NCBI RefSeq assembly: GCF_020171745.1
Contig: NZ_JAIVAH010000002.1
Coordinates: 102,383-166,382 of the forward strand
Source: Prescottella equi
GTDB lineage: Bacteria > Actinomycetota > Actinomycetes > Mycobacteriales > Mycobacteriaceae
DNA length: 64,000 nucleotides
Reading direction: 5' to 3'
Within the stretch, counting starts at the first letter, position 1. Each line of letters begins with the position of its first letter. Below the pieces are notes generated by a model. It saw only the letters and a program-made list of their open reading frames with translations. It did no database searches and was not told the origin of the DNA. The translations under genes were made by a program, and so were the position numbers. Positions 53,349 through 62,535 of the stretch are shown here, piece after piece.

Positions 53349-53849
53349 ATGCCGTGGACCCGCGAGGAACTCGAGGGAGCCTTCGAGAACTATCAGAAGA
53401 CCGTCGTGCGAGCGACCCAGACCCGCGACTGGAATCTCTTCGCCGACATGTTCACCGAGGACGCCACGTATCTCGAGCACGCATTCGGCCAATTCGAAGG
53501 CCGCGAGGAGATCCGTCGTTGGGTGACCCGCACGATGGGGGCATTCCCGGGCAACCGTATGCCCGAGTTCCCCGCCTCCTGGCACGTCATCGACGTCGAG
53601 CGCGGCTGGGTGATCTGCGAGATCCAGAACCCGATGGAGGACCCGGGCGACGGGACCGAGCACGGCGCCGCGAACATCACGATCCTCCACTACGCGGGCG
53701 ACAACCTCTGGTCGCACGAGGAGGACGCCTACAACCCGATGAACTTCTTCGCGATGGCCCGGAAATGGTGCAAGCACGCCGAGGCCGCGGGCAATCTGCC
53801 TGAGGACGCGCGCGTGTGGCTCGAGAAGATGGCCCGCGTGCCCGGCTGA
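53349..53849 (+). CDS. SnoaL/NTF2-like domain protein
   Basis: 166 residues from ATG 53349. ATQTRDWNLFADMFTEDATY followed by LEHAFGQFEGREEIRRWV is the cone-shaped NTF2/SnoaL fold used by steroid delta-isomerases, polyketide cyclases and small hydratases. The catalytic residues cannot be assigned. A KstR-like site upstream points to sterol or fatty-acid metabolism. A terminator shared with the next gene follows. Confidence 0.8.
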   Translation: MPWTREELEGAFENYQKTVVRATQTRDWNLFADMFTEDATYLEHAFGQFEGREEIRRWVTRTMGAFPGNRMPEFPASWHVIDVERGWVICEIQNPMEDPGDGTEHGAANITILHYAGDNLWSHEEDAYNPMNFFAMARKWCKHAEAAGNLPEDARVWLEKMARVPG

Positions 53850-53865
53850 TCTCCGCCGAAACGAA

Positions 53866-53898
53866 AACGGGCGCCCTCCTTGCCGGAGGGCGCCCGTT
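53866..53898. terminator. Bidirectional terminator
   Basis: 14-bp perfect arms (53866-53879, 53885-53898), loop TTGCC, with A-run before and T-rich end after, between convergent genes. Confidence 0.85.
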
Positions 53899-53917
53899 CT
53901 CGTGTTCGACGTGTTCG

Positions 53918-54280
53918 TCAGTAGCTGGTCCAGAGCACCGCGATGAGCGCGTTCACGATCGCGAGGATGCCGACGATGTGTGCGAAGTTCGGGTTGCCCT
54001 CGCCGCGCTTCTGGCGGGCGCGACCGATCTCGGCGACGGCGACGATGACGAGCGTGATGAGCAGCTTGACGCCGATCTTGGACATGTTGTAGTCCTTGCC
54101 GAGCGAGTCGACGGACTCGCCCAGACCGACGATCACGATGCCCGACAGCAGCTGAATCCGGGCGCCCCAGACCATCACCTCGCTGATCTTCGGGGCCTTC
54201 AGGACCGAGAGGTAACCACCGACGATCGCGGCCATGCCCAGCAGGTGCACGGCGACGAGGATGTTGTAGACGACAGACAT
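53918..54280 (-). CDS. Four-helix integral membrane protein
   Basis: 120 residues. Helices at about 5-25, 38-56, 70-88 and 98-117, with a conserved His in the first (VAVHLLGMAAIVGGYLSV), like DUF2269-type or cytochrome-like membrane proteins. No definite function. Confidence 0.75.
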   Translation of the reverse strand: MSVVYNILVAVHLLGMAAIVGGYLSVLKAPKISEVMVWGARIQLLSGIVIVGLGESVDSLGKDYNMSKIGVKLLITLVIVAVAEIGRARQKRGEGNPNFAHIVGILAIVNALIAVLWTSY

Positions 54281-54373
54281 GCCATTACCTTAGCTTTACG
54301 TGTCCGGTGGCTTCACAATTCCGCGGACAAAATCCATCCTTGGATGGATTCCATCTGCAGTCGGCACCTTCGA

Positions 54374-55108
54374 CTATGACAGGAAGAACGGCTTCTGCGC
54401 CGACCATTGACCGTACTGCGGCTTGAGGATCGAGTTGAGATCGATGCCGATGCCCTCGATCTGCCGCTTGTCGATCTCGAACTGGTGCAGGTGCGCGGCG
54501 GGGTGCACGTAGCCCGCCGGTGATCCCCAGTTGTGCTGCCAGAACAGTCCACCGAGTCCGGCCCGCAGGCAGCGGTCGATGGTCGGCGTGTTCGCGTAGA
54601 CGCCGACGTTGCGACGGCCGAGGACGTCCTCCCAGCCGCGCAGGTACGGCGCGATGAGGTTGTCGAACTCCCACGCCGACGGATTGTCGTCGATGGACGC
54701 GTAGATCGGGCAGTTCTCGGGGCCACCCGCGGCCCGGTGGAGTTCGAGTCCACGCTGTGCGTGGCGGATGCCGGCGTCGTATCCGCCGCGCCAGTCCGAC
54801 GTCTGTCCCTTGCCGAACTGGTAGCAGGAGACGATCTGCAGGCCGAAGGCCGCCATCGCGGCGGCCTCGCCGAACTGCATCGGCTTTCCGAGCATCCACT
54901 CGGCGCCGGGTCGCCGGTCGGACACGTAGCGGATCGCGCCCACGTGGCCGGCCGCGCGGATTCCCAGCGGGGACGGCACACCCGCCGAGAAATCGATCAA
55001 GGTCGCGGGCCCGGCGTTCGCGATCGACGGTCCCGCGAGCGCCGCGAGTCCCGCCGCCGCGGTGCCTGCCGCCGCGTATTTGAACAGTTCTCGCCTCGAA
55101 ACCTGCAC
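54374..55108 (-). CDS. Tat-exported DUF1906 protein (Rv2525c-like glycoside hydrolase fold)
   Basis: 244 residues from GTG 55108 (GAGG 7 nt upstream); ATG 55123 is an alternative. SRRELFKYAAAGTAAAGLAA is a twin-arginine signal with an ANAG cleavage region. The mature TIM-barrel-like domain includes GAIRYVSDRRPGAEWMLGKP, CPIYASIDDNPSAWEFD and NVGVYANTPTIDRCL. Rv2525c of M. tuberculosis has the same domain and affects beta-lactam tolerance, so a cell-wall role is likely. Confidence 0.88.
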   Translation of the reverse strand: MQVSRRELFKYAAAGTAAAGLAALAGPSIANAGPATLIDFSAGVPSPLGIRAAGHVGAIRYVSDRRPGAEWMLGKPMQFGEAAAMAAFGLQIVSCYQFGKGQTSDWRGGYDAGIRHAQRGLELHRAAGGPENCPIYASIDDNPSAWEFDNLIAPYLRGWEDVLGRRNVGVYANTPTIDRCLRAGLGGLFWQHNWGSPAGYVHPAAHLHQFEIDKRQIEGIGIDLNSILKPQYGQWSAQKPFFLS

Positions 55109-55250
55109 AGCAAAACCTCGCATCACCGGAGAAGTCCGGCATCGCCGGGATGGGTGCCGCGACGTATTCGACGCCGGCACTTGTCGATTCGAGGCTTATT
55201 CCACCACAGTCACTCTGGTTCCGTCAGTCACATCGGTGACTTCGGCACCA

Positions 55251-56219
55251 CTAGCTCGACTCGAGGCCCGCGAAGAATCCGGCGTTGACGGCGACGTCCT
55301 CGACGACGCGCGTCCGGGTCTGCACGCCCAACCCGTGTTCCTTGAGCAGTTCGCAGAGCCGGTCCCCGTCGATGAGATCCACGGGCGGCGCGCCGTCGCG
55401 CCGCGATTCGGCCCGGGCCTCGCTCGTGAACGTGCCTGTCGTGATCAGTAAGCCCTTCTCGCCCCGGCCTGCCATCGCTCCGCGCAGATCCCGAACCGCA
55501 CCGGCCCCGACGCTGCCGCTGACGCGCTTGCACTGGAAGGCGACGGGGAAGCTCAGCAGCGATATCTGGCACATGCCGAGGCCGTCGATGCCACCGTCCG
55601 CAGTCCGTCCGGTGATGGTGGCCGACGAGAACCCCGCTTCGCGGAGCAGCCGCTGCGTCAGACGCTCGAACGCCGTGGAGGACATGGCGAGCACCGCCTC
55701 GAGCACCGTCGACTTCCAGGCGGCCGTGTCCGCATCACTGTAGGCCGGATCCGACGCGACATCGGCCTCGGTGTCGGTGAGCGGAAGAGCCTGTGCGTCA
55801 GGCGTATTGGCCTTGCGGCTGAGCCGTTGCCGCCGCTTGTCGGCGGTGAAGGCCAGCAGCAGCGGCCGCAACTCGGGTTCGGTGACCGCCCGCCCCTGCT
55901 TGGTGACGCTCCACACCGCACGCCGACTGTTGGCGAGCAACCCCATGCCCTTGAGATAGGTTCGCGCCCAAGCCAACCGATACTCGACTTCGGTTCCGGG
56001 CCCCTCTCCGTGCAGGATGCCCTGCAACTCCGGGGACCAGCCCTGGCGCTCCACCACGGCACCGTCGAGCTCGTTGTTCGATGCCGATCCGCCCAGCGCG
56101 ATGAGCGCCTGGAGCGTGGGCCACAGCAGTTCGGTGTAGGGCGGCAGCTGAGCAATCAGCTCCTGCTGACCGGCGACGCCGTCACGCCGTGGCTCCTGTT
56201 CCTGCACACCCGCTCCCAT
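55251..56219 (-). CDS. Mrr-like restriction endonuclease
   Basis: 322 residues from ATG 56219 (GTG 56249 also possible). The N-terminal ~100 residues are a winged-helix Mrr_N domain (YLKGMGLLANSRRAVWSVTK). The C-terminal Mrr_cat domain shows the PD-(D/E)xK residues in ITGRTADGGIDGLGMC and VAFQCKRVSGSVG. Mrr enzymes cut methylated foreign DNA. No methylase is adjacent, as expected for a type IV enzyme. Confidence 0.88.
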   Translation of the reverse strand: MGAGVQEQEPRRDGVAGQQELIAQLPPYTELLWPTLQALIALGGSASNNELDGAVVERQGWSPELQGILHGEGPGTEVEYRLAWARTYLKGMGLLANSRRAVWSVTKQGRAVTEPELRPLLLAFTADKRRQRLSRKANTPDAQALPLTDTEADVASDPAYSDADTAAWKSTVLEAVLAMSSTAFERLTQRLLREAGFSSATITGRTADGGIDGLGMCQISLLSFPVAFQCKRVSGSVGAGAVRDLRGAMAGRGEKGLLITTGTFTSEARAESRRDGAPPVDLIDGDRLCELLKEHGLGVQTRTRVVEDVAVNAGFFAGLESS

Positions 56220-56341
56220 CCGCGCCGTCCATCGGTGGCCGCTCGACACGGGATCGGCCAGCCGACCTGGATGTTATCGGGTATCGCGCCCTCCCCCGAA
56301 TCCGGTGGCTCCGCCGGAGCGGCGAAACCACCGGCTCACGG

Positions 56342-57778
56342 TCAGACGCGGGCTGCGGCGTCGCGGCCGGCCACTCGGCCGAACGCGAGAGCGTCGCCGA
56401 TGTGGAATCCGCCGTCCTTGCGCCAGCTGTAGGTCGAGCTCACCTCGCCGGCGGCGTACAGGCCGTCGATGACCTCGCCCCGAGTGTCGAGGACGCGGGC
56501 TCGCCCGTCGCGACGCGGGCCACCGTTGCTCCAGCCCAGCAACGGCGTGACCTCGAGAACGTAGAACGGCGCCTGCGCCACCGCACCCAGCATCTGCGGG
56601 TCGCGACCGAAGTGGTCGTCCCGGCCCGCGGCGCAGGCCGCGTTGTACTGCTCGACGGTGCGTTCGAGGGTGAGGGCATCCACTCCGATGATCGCGGCGA
56701 GTTCGGCGATCGAGTCGGCGCGCCGGATCCAGCCCTTCTCGATCTCCGCACTGTTGTCGACGCTCCAGCGGCTCCCGTTCATCAGTAGGTTCCAGCCCAC
56801 CGGGAGCACGTCGGGCGTCGGACTCAGCGGGCCCGCGTTGCGCATCTGCTCGTCGAAGATCAGATGGAAGGGACGCAGCGGGAACAGTTCGTACGCACCG
56901 CCGCGAGCGGTGTGGCCATGCTTGGGTTCGGCGGCCTCGTCGGTGAACCGGCGTCCGTCGCCGGACACCCACAGGTAGTTGTGCGCGTTCCACAGCGCCA
57001 GGTAGTGCCCGAACTCGTCGTCGCCGCGCACCCCGGTGATGGTCATCATGTTGTCCATGTGCCACAGGTCGGCGCCCACCGCCTGCGCCATGCGGTGACC
57101 GTCGCCGGTCGAGGCCGGCGATCCCCACAGCACGTGATCCTCGACGCGCAGGTAGTCACGCACCATTTGCGGGTCGGCCGCGAATCCGCCGGTGGCCAGC
57201 ACGACGCCGCCCCGGGCGCCGATCCGTCGGCGCCCACCGGCACCCTCGACGACGACGCCGACGACCGCCCCCTCGTCGGTGACCAACTCGACGGCGGGCG
57301 TGCCGAACCGCGTCTCGATGCCACGCTCGGCGAGGGCACGGCGCAGGAAGTCGTGCAGCAGTCCGTTGCCCATTCGGCCGCCGACGGTGTCCATCCCGGC
57401 GTAACAGTCGGCGCCCTCGAGCTCCAGATATTCGGGCTCCGTGTGGTATTCGCCGCTCATTGCGACATCGGCACCGAGTTCCTTGAGCCACGACGAGATC
57501 TCGGCGGTCTCGGTGGCCCACGCGTCGACGACGTCGTCGGCGACGGGGAACGGGCCGTTCAGCGACCGCAGGAACGTGCGCGCCCGTTCCGGGTCGCGGT
57601 TGACCCACCAACCACTGCCCGAGACTCGCGTGTTGCCGCCCGCGGTCGCCTCGTCGCACTTGTCGACCACCAGAACCCCGGCACCGGCCTGGTGAGCCGC
57701 GAGCGCGGCCGCCGAACCGGCCGCTCCCGAGCCCACCACCACGATGTCGTATTCCTCGTCGAAGCCCGCAACACCCAC
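56342..57778 (-). CDS. FAD-dependent oxidoreductase (fumarate reductase/KstD-like family)
   Basis: 478 residues from GTG 57778. YDIVVVGSGAAGSAAALAAH is the FAD-binding Rossmann loop, followed by TAGGNTRVSGSGWWVNRD. The C-terminal flavin-contact motif is YAAGEVSSTYSWRKDGGFHI. The group includes fumarate reductase, tricarballylate dehydrogenase and 3-ketosteroid dehydrogenases; the exact substrate is undecided. A TetR gene lies upstream on the same strand. Confidence 0.87.
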   Translation of the reverse strand: MGVAGFDEEYDIVVVGSGAAGSAAALAAHQAGAGVLVVDKCDEATAGGNTRVSGSGWWVNRDPERARTFLRSLNGPFPVADDVVDAWATETAEISSWLKELGADVAMSGEYHTEPEYLELEGADCYAGMDTVGGRMGNGLLHDFLRRALAERGIETRFGTPAVELVTDEGAVVGVVVEGAGGRRRIGARGGVVLATGGFAADPQMVRDYLRVEDHVLWGSPASTGDGHRMAQAVGADLWHMDNMMTITGVRGDDEFGHYLALWNAHNYLWVSGDGRRFTDEAAEPKHGHTARGGAYELFPLRPFHLIFDEQMRNAGPLSPTPDVLPVGWNLLMNGSRWSVDNSAEIEKGWIRRADSIAELAAIIGVDALTLERTVEQYNAACAAGRDDHFGRDPQMLGAVAQAPFYVLEVTPLLGWSNGGPRRDGRARVLDTRGEVIDGLYAAGEVSSTYSWRKDGGFHIGDALAFGRVAGRDAAARV

Positions 57779-57901
57779 GTCTACCCCTCTCGATCGATGT
57801 GACCCGGATCGCCATCGATACCCGATGTGATCCACGCCATCCTTGTCGGCGGAGGGGGTCGGGCGCGTCGGACGTCCCGCCCAACGGGAGGGTCGTTCCG
57901 G

Positions 57902-58486
57902 TCAGCTGTCGACGAGGACCTGTAGGGCGGCGCCGTAGCGCTCGACGATGTCGTCGATCGGCGCGGCCCGTAGCCACGGACTCTCCATCACGTACAGCGC
58001 CGCCATCAATCCGGACAGTTGCGCGGCGAGCAGGTGAGCACGCAGTTCGGCGTCGTCACCCGGCAGTCGCGGCGCCAGCGGCGCGACGATCATCTGATCG
58101 ATCGCCTCCTGCAGGTGCTCACGGACGACGGGGCGATCGGACGCGCGCACCAGGGCGGCATAGACCGCGGTGGGCTTGTCCGCCTGCCGCCGACGCGTCC
58201 TTCGGACGACGAAATCCACCAGCGCCCGGCCCAGCCCGTCCAGCGGACCCTCGACGACCTCGACGAAGGCGTCGGACATCGTCATCGTCCGGACGAAGAG
58301 CTTCTCCTTGGACCCGAAGTAGCGGATCACGAGCGCCGGGTCGACGCCGGCATGCCGGGCGATGTCGCGCACGCCGGTGGCAGCGAATCCCTGCTCGGCG
58401 AACAGCTCCGCGGCGGCGGCCTGCACCGCCTCGCGGTTCTGCGCGCTACTCGCGCGGGCGTGGGGTTCGGGTGTCTCGACGGTCAT
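57902..58486 (-). CDS. TetR family transcriptional regulator
   Basis: 194 residues from ATG 58486 with AAGGACG upstream. The helix-turn-helix is AAAELFAEQGFAATGVRDIA with HAGVDPALVIRYFGSKEKLF. It is divergent from the DUF3533-like gene at 58624, and three copies of a 15-bp palindrome fill the 137-bp gap. The FAD oxidoreductase gene is downstream on the same strand with 123 bp between. Confidence 0.9.
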   Translation of the reverse strand: MTVETPEPHARASSAQNREAVQAAAAELFAEQGFAATGVRDIARHAGVDPALVIRYFGSKEKLFVRTMTMSDAFVEVVEGPLDGLGRALVDFVVRRTRRRQADKPTAVYAALVRASDRPVVREHLQEAIDQMIVAPLAPRLPGDDAELRAHLLAAQLSGLMAALYVMESPWLRAAPIDDIVERYGAALQVLVDS

Positions 58487-58537
58487 CGATCGTCCTTCGC
58501 TCGGAGTGTCCGATTCCAACCTTGCCGCACACCCTAC

Positions 58538-58600
58538 GTCAACAGTGTTGACAACTCGCCGTCAACAATGTTGACTAGTCGACTTGTCAACAGTGTTGAC
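58538..58600. promoter_or_regulatory. Three TetR operators
   Basis: GTCAACAGTGTTGAC at 58538-58552 and 58586-58600 and GTCAACAATGTTGAC at 58561-58575; starts are 23 and 25 bp apart, near two helical turns. They lie between the TetR gene and the membrane protein gene, so both are probably repressed. Confidence 0.85.
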
Positions 58601-58623
58601 GTTTCGACGATTCAGAAAGGGCG

Positions 58624-59730
58624 ATGCGGATGTCCGACACCACCGATCAGCGCCACCAGGACTGGGACCGGGCCATCGAGGCCGACACCGAAGCGGTCGC
58701 TCCCGCTCTCCACCTCGACCACGGCGCACCCGACGACCCCGCCGGCGGTAGGACGCCGTGGCGCACCGTCGTCGAATCGATGGTGTTCCCGCTGTTCTTC
58801 GCGGTGATGTTCGCGCTCTGCTACGTCAGCGCGTTCCACAGCCCGACGCCGCGCGACGTCGAGGTCGTCGTCGTCGGACCCGAGTCCGCCACCACCGCGC
58901 TGGTGGAGCGGCTCGCCCCGACCGTCGGCGACAAGTTCGCGCTCGAGACCGCCACGGACGCCACGGACGCGATCGATCGCCTGCAGAACCGCGAGATCGC
59001 CGGCGTGATCGAGCTGGGTCCGACGATGAATCTGCACATCGCGTCCGCCGAGGGCACCATGCGCGTGCAGGCCGCCGAGGGACTCGCGCAGCCACTCGCC
59101 GCCGCCCAGGGCGTGGACTTGAACGTCGTAGACCATGCGCCGCTCGCCGCGGACGATCCGACGGGCACCGGCCTGTTCTACCTCGTCATGGTGTCGACGA
59201 TCGTCGGCTACCTCACGATCACCGTGCTGTCCCAGGTGGCACCGCGGATGCGGTTGCGCCAGCAGCTCGGCGTGCTGGGCGTCATGTCGATCGTCGGCGT
59301 GCTCGCGGCATACCTGGTCTCGGCGATCTTCGTCGGTTTCTACGGGGCGTCGTTCGCGGCGAGCCTCGCGTTGCTCGCGGTGGTCGTGGCCTACACGATC
59401 GTCGTGGGGTTGGTCAGCATCCTCGTCAATCGGGTGTTCGGCAAGGCGGCGATCATGGTCGTGATGGTTCTGATGATCTTCGTGAACTTCCCGAGTGCCG
59501 GCGGCGCCTTCCCCGCCGACTTCCTGCCCGGATTCTGGTCGGCGCTCAGCCACTTCTGGATCGGCGCGGGCGCCGTCGACGCGGCCCGCTCGATCGTCTA
59601 CTTCGGTGGCACCGGCGTGGGCCACGGCCTACTCGTCATCGCCGGCTGGTTCGTCGTCGCGGCGGCGCTGCTGGGCCTGACCCAGCTCCGCAAGCCGAAG
59701 GCCGACGCACCGCAGCAACTGGCGGGCTGA
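58624..59730 (+). CDS. DUF3533/YhgE-like membrane protein, single unit
   Basis: 368 residues (ATG 58630 also possible). An N-terminal cytoplasmic tail of ~45 residues precedes TM1, an extracytoplasmic domain starting FHSPTPRDVEVVVV, then about five helices, a PSAGGAF motif and AARSIVYFGGTGVGHG. Equivalent to one half of the 702-residue protein at 27387. No ATPase gene is nearby. It resembles the permease part of Pip/YhgE exporters; the substrate is unknown. Confidence 0.85.
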   Translation: MRMSDTTDQRHQDWDRAIEADTEAVAPALHLDHGAPDDPAGGRTPWRTVVESMVFPLFFAVMFALCYVSAFHSPTPRDVEVVVVGPESATTALVERLAPTVGDKFALETATDATDAIDRLQNREIAGVIELGPTMNLHIASAEGTMRVQAAEGLAQPLAAAQGVDLNVVDHAPLAADDPTGTGLFYLVMVSTIVGYLTITVLSQVAPRMRLRQQLGVLGVMSIVGVLAAYLVSAIFVGFYGASFAASLALLAVVVAYTIVVGLVSILVNRVFGKAAIMVVMVLMIFVNFPSAGGAFPADFLPGFWSALSHFWIGAGAVDAARSIVYFGGTGVGHGLLVIAGWFVVAAALLGLTQLRKPKADAPQQLAG

Positions 59731-59759
59731 CCGCACTCCCCCGCCGCACGGCTCCGAGG

Positions 59760-59797
59760 AAGAACACCGCCCGGGATTCCCGGGCGGTGTTCTTTTT
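59760..59797 (+). terminator. Terminator with T-run
   Basis: 16-bp arms (59760-59775, 59779-59794), loop ATT, followed by more T; separates the membrane protein gene from the convergent amidohydrolase. Confidence 0.85.
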
Positions 59798-59810
59798 CGT
59801 CAGCTCTTCG

Positions 59811-61427
59811 TCAGTTCAGGCTGCCGTACACCGTCGTCCCCGCGAACACCGTGGCCCGCACCTCGATGTCCGCGAGCCGCTCGGGATCCACCGCGAGCGG
59901 ATTCGCCGACAGCACCACCAGGTCGGCATGCATCCCCGGCTTCAGCGCTCCGATGGAGTCGTCGCTGAACAGCTGCCAGGCCGCGTTGACGGTCTGCGCG
60001 CGCAGCGCCGCCTCCACCGGGATGCGCTCCTCCGGTGCGAGCACCCGCCCGCCACGGGAGCGCCGGTTGACGGCGTCCGAGATGTTGCGCAGCGGATTCG
60101 TCGGGGTGACCGGGCCGTCGTTGTGGAACGAGATCCGGTGGCCGGCGGCCAGCGCCGAACCCGCCGCGGCCCAGTGCCCGCCGTGCTCGCGGCCGAACAG
60201 GTCGTCGACCAGGACGTCGCCCCAGTAGTAGAGGTGGTCGACGAACAGGCTGCACGTCACACCCAGGTCGGCGGCGCGCCGGAACTGGTCTGGGCGCATC
60301 GCGCCGACGTGTTCGAGGCGCAGTCGGTGATCGTCGCGCGGGTTCGCCGCGAGCATCTTCTCCCACGCGTCGAGGACCATCGTGATCGCGTCGTCGCCGT
60401 GCGCATGGCACGCGATCTGCCAGCCCTGCTCGTAGTACGGGGTGCTGATCTCGAGGATCTGCTCGCCCGTGTAGTTGGCTTCGCCGTGGCTGCAGGCCAT
60501 GCCGAGGGCGCGCGTCGCGGGGGTGTCCAGGTAGGTGAAGCTGAGCGCGATGTTCCCGATCCACGGGGAACCGTCCGACCAGATCTTGATCCCGACCTGC
60601 CGCACCAGGTCGTCGCCGGCGCCCGATTCGAGGTCCGATCCGCGCTTCGGGCCCGACATCTCGTACAGCCGCAATCGCGTGGTGAGCGCCCCGGCCTGGG
60701 CGGCCGCGGCGAGCGGGGCGCGCATCGCCGGGTCGAACGCCATCTCGCTGATGGTGGTGACGCCGGCCGCGTTCAGGCGCGCGGACTCGGCCGCGATCAG
60801 TTCGGGGAAGCGTCCGGCCGCCGACGCGAGCACCGGACCCGCGATCGCGATGACGGCCGCCGACTCGTAGGCGACACCGGTGAGCTCACCGGTCTCGTCG
60901 TCGCGCCCGAAACGGGCACCCTCCGGGTCGGGGGTGTCCCGGGTGACTCCCACGGCGGCCGCGGCGGTCGTGTTGAAGTAGGCGGCATGCCCCGAGTTGT
61001 GCAGGATGATCAACGGCTTGTGCGGCGACTGACCGTTCATCCACTGCAGCGTGGGCTCGTCGAGTCCCTTCTGCAACAGCGGATCCCACCCGTTGAGGAC
61101 CGCACCCTCGGGGCCGGCGGCGGCGACGGCCTCCGCGATCGCGGCGAGGACGCCGTCCGCGTCGGGGATGGTGACGGGCCGGATGTCGACGACGGGGTCG
61201 CCCAGCAGGACGGCCTCGTTCAGCGGATGACCGTGCGCCTCGATGAATCCCGGCATGATGCAGGCGTTTCCGACGTCGTGCACGACGGTTGCGGGGCCGA
61301 TGAGGTCGGCGACGTCGGCATCGGACCCGACCGCAACGATGCGCCCGCCCTCGACGGCGACGGCGGTCGCCCGGGGATTTGCATCGTCCATCGTCAGTAC
61401 GTCACCGAACAACACCAGGTCAGCCAT
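59811..61427 (-). CDS. Amidohydrolase family protein (YtcJ-like)
   Basis: 538 residues from ATG 61427 with GGGGAG upstream. CIMPGFIEAHGHPLNEAVLL is the first metal-binding motif, IACHAHGDDAITMVLDAWEK the second, and FHNDGPVTPTNPLRNISDAV the active-site Asp region. The Amidohydro_3 group includes N-substituted formamide deformylases and other amide hydrolases; the substrate is unknown. Confidence 0.9.
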   Translation of the reverse strand: MADLVLFGDVLTMDDANPRATAVAVEGGRIVAVGSDADVADLIGPATVVHDVGNACIMPGFIEAHGHPLNEAVLLGDPVVDIRPVTIPDADGVLAAIAEAVAAAGPEGAVLNGWDPLLQKGLDEPTLQWMNGQSPHKPLIILHNSGHAAYFNTTAAAAVGVTRDTPDPEGARFGRDDETGELTGVAYESAAVIAIAGPVLASAAGRFPELIAAESARLNAAGVTTISEMAFDPAMRAPLAAAAQAGALTTRLRLYEMSGPKRGSDLESGAGDDLVRQVGIKIWSDGSPWIGNIALSFTYLDTPATRALGMACSHGEANYTGEQILEISTPYYEQGWQIACHAHGDDAITMVLDAWEKMLAANPRDDHRLRLEHVGAMRPDQFRRAADLGVTCSLFVDHLYYWGDVLVDDLFGREHGGHWAAAGSALAAGHRISFHNDGPVTPTNPLRNISDAVNRRSRGGRVLAPEERIPVEAALRAQTVNAAWQLFSDDSIGALKPGMHADLVVLSANPLAVDPERLADIEVRATVFAGTTVYGSLN

Positions 61428-61611
61428 CGGTTCTCCCCGCTTCGTACCCGGCTTTCGGTGGCCGGTTCTCGCCCGACAGGCTACAGACCGACCGTTCTCT
61501 CCGCGCGCCGTACGCGTGTGGCCCGACCTGGCCGTGTCGCCTTCCGGTAGGAAGGAACCAGGGCGTCCGAGCGATGAGGACGTCAACCTGTGGATGCGGA
61601 AGGGAAGACCC

Positions 61612-61833
61612 ATGGCGAAGCGGAAGTGGGCGGAGTTGAGCCCGGTCCAGCGTGCGGTGATCATTACGGCTGGCTCGGTCCAGTTGAGTCTGGCGGCGAG
61701 TGCGTGGGCGGATCTCGCGACCCGACGCCGCGACGAGGTCAACGGCAGCAAGGGCAAGTGGGCCGCGATCATCGCCGTGAACTTCATCGGCCCGCTGTCG
61801 TACTTCCGGTGGGGACGCCGTAAGTCCGCGTGA
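61612..61833 (+). CDS. Small PLDc_N-like membrane protein
   Basis: 73 residues from ATG 61612 with AAGGGAAG upstream. Two helices separated by a basic loop; KWAAIIAVNFIGPLSYFRWG is like the phospholipase D N-terminal (PLDc_N) segment found in short actinobacterial membrane proteins. Its stop abuts the stop of the convergent sortase gene. Confidence 0.78.
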   Translation: MAKRKWAELSPVQRAVIITAGSVQLSLAASAWADLATRRRDEVNGSKGKWAAIIAVNFIGPLSYFRWGRRKSA

Positions 61834-62532
61834 TCACTGCGGGCCCGTAGGCGACGACGGACGCTGCTCGACGAGATCGGCGAAGACGACGGTGTTGTCG
61901 CGGTAACTGCGTGCCGCCGTGTCGAATTCGCCGCCGCACGTGATCAACCGGAGTCCCGGGTGGTCGATGTTGCCGTAGACCGCGGCGGTCGGGAACTCCG
62001 CTTTCGCGTAGCGGTCGACCCTCGTCACGCGGAACACGGCGGTGACCCCGTCGGACCGGACGGCGTGGACCAGGTCCCCCGGCGCCAGTTCGTGGAGGCG
62101 AAGGAACACGCCGGGTTCACCGTCCCAGTCGACGTGTCCGGCGAGGATTGCTGGCCCGAGTTCTCCGGGAACCGGTGAGCCGGAATACCATCCGGCCGGG
62201 AATGCTCCCGGTGGCACCTGCAGTGCGCCGCTCGGCTCCAGCCCGAGATCGACCAGGTCGGTATCGACCCCGATGGCCGGGATGACGAGTCGGTCGGGGC
62301 GCAGCACTGTGCTCACCGGTGCGGTGTTCACGGGAGCGATGTCGTCCGAGGCGGCGGCCGACGGCGCCTGGACCGGCACCGGTGCCGGCTGCGGCTGGTT
62401 TTCGGATTCCGTTGCGGTGCATCCGGTCAGGAGGATGCCGATCGCGAGGAGCGCGGCGAGAGCGGCCGACAGGCCGGTGCCGGATGATCTCCGGTACCGG
62501 CCTGTCGGGTGTTCGTTCACCGTCTGATCCAA
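61834..62532 (-). CDS. Class F sortase lipoprotein
   Basis: 232 residues from TTG 62532 (GTG 62520 also possible). AIGILLTGCTATES gives a lipobox, so it is likely membrane-tethered outside the cell. The sortase residues are His in ILAGHVDWDGEPGVF, Cys in LRLITCGGEFDTAARS and Arg in SYRDNTVVFADL. It starts 3 nt after the stop of the GS-repeat protein gene, so both are probably one transcript and the repeat protein is its likely substrate. Confidence 0.88.
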   Translation of the reverse strand: MDQTVNEHPTGRYRRSSGTGLSAALAALLAIGILLTGCTATESENQPQPAPVPVQAPSAAASDDIAPVNTAPVSTVLRPDRLVIPAIGVDTDLVDLGLEPSGALQVPPGAFPAGWYSGSPVPGELGPAILAGHVDWDGEPGVFLRLHELAPGDLVHAVRSDGVTAVFRVTRVDRYAKAEFPTAAVYGNIDHPGLRLITCGGEFDTAARSYRDNTVVFADLVEQRPSSPTGPQ

Positions 62533-62535
62533 TGC

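Noticed and set aside
58758..61550. 930-residue plus-strand ORF across the DUF3533 gene and amidohydrolase
   Set aside because: Runs out of frame through one gene and antisense through another, passing a clear terminator.
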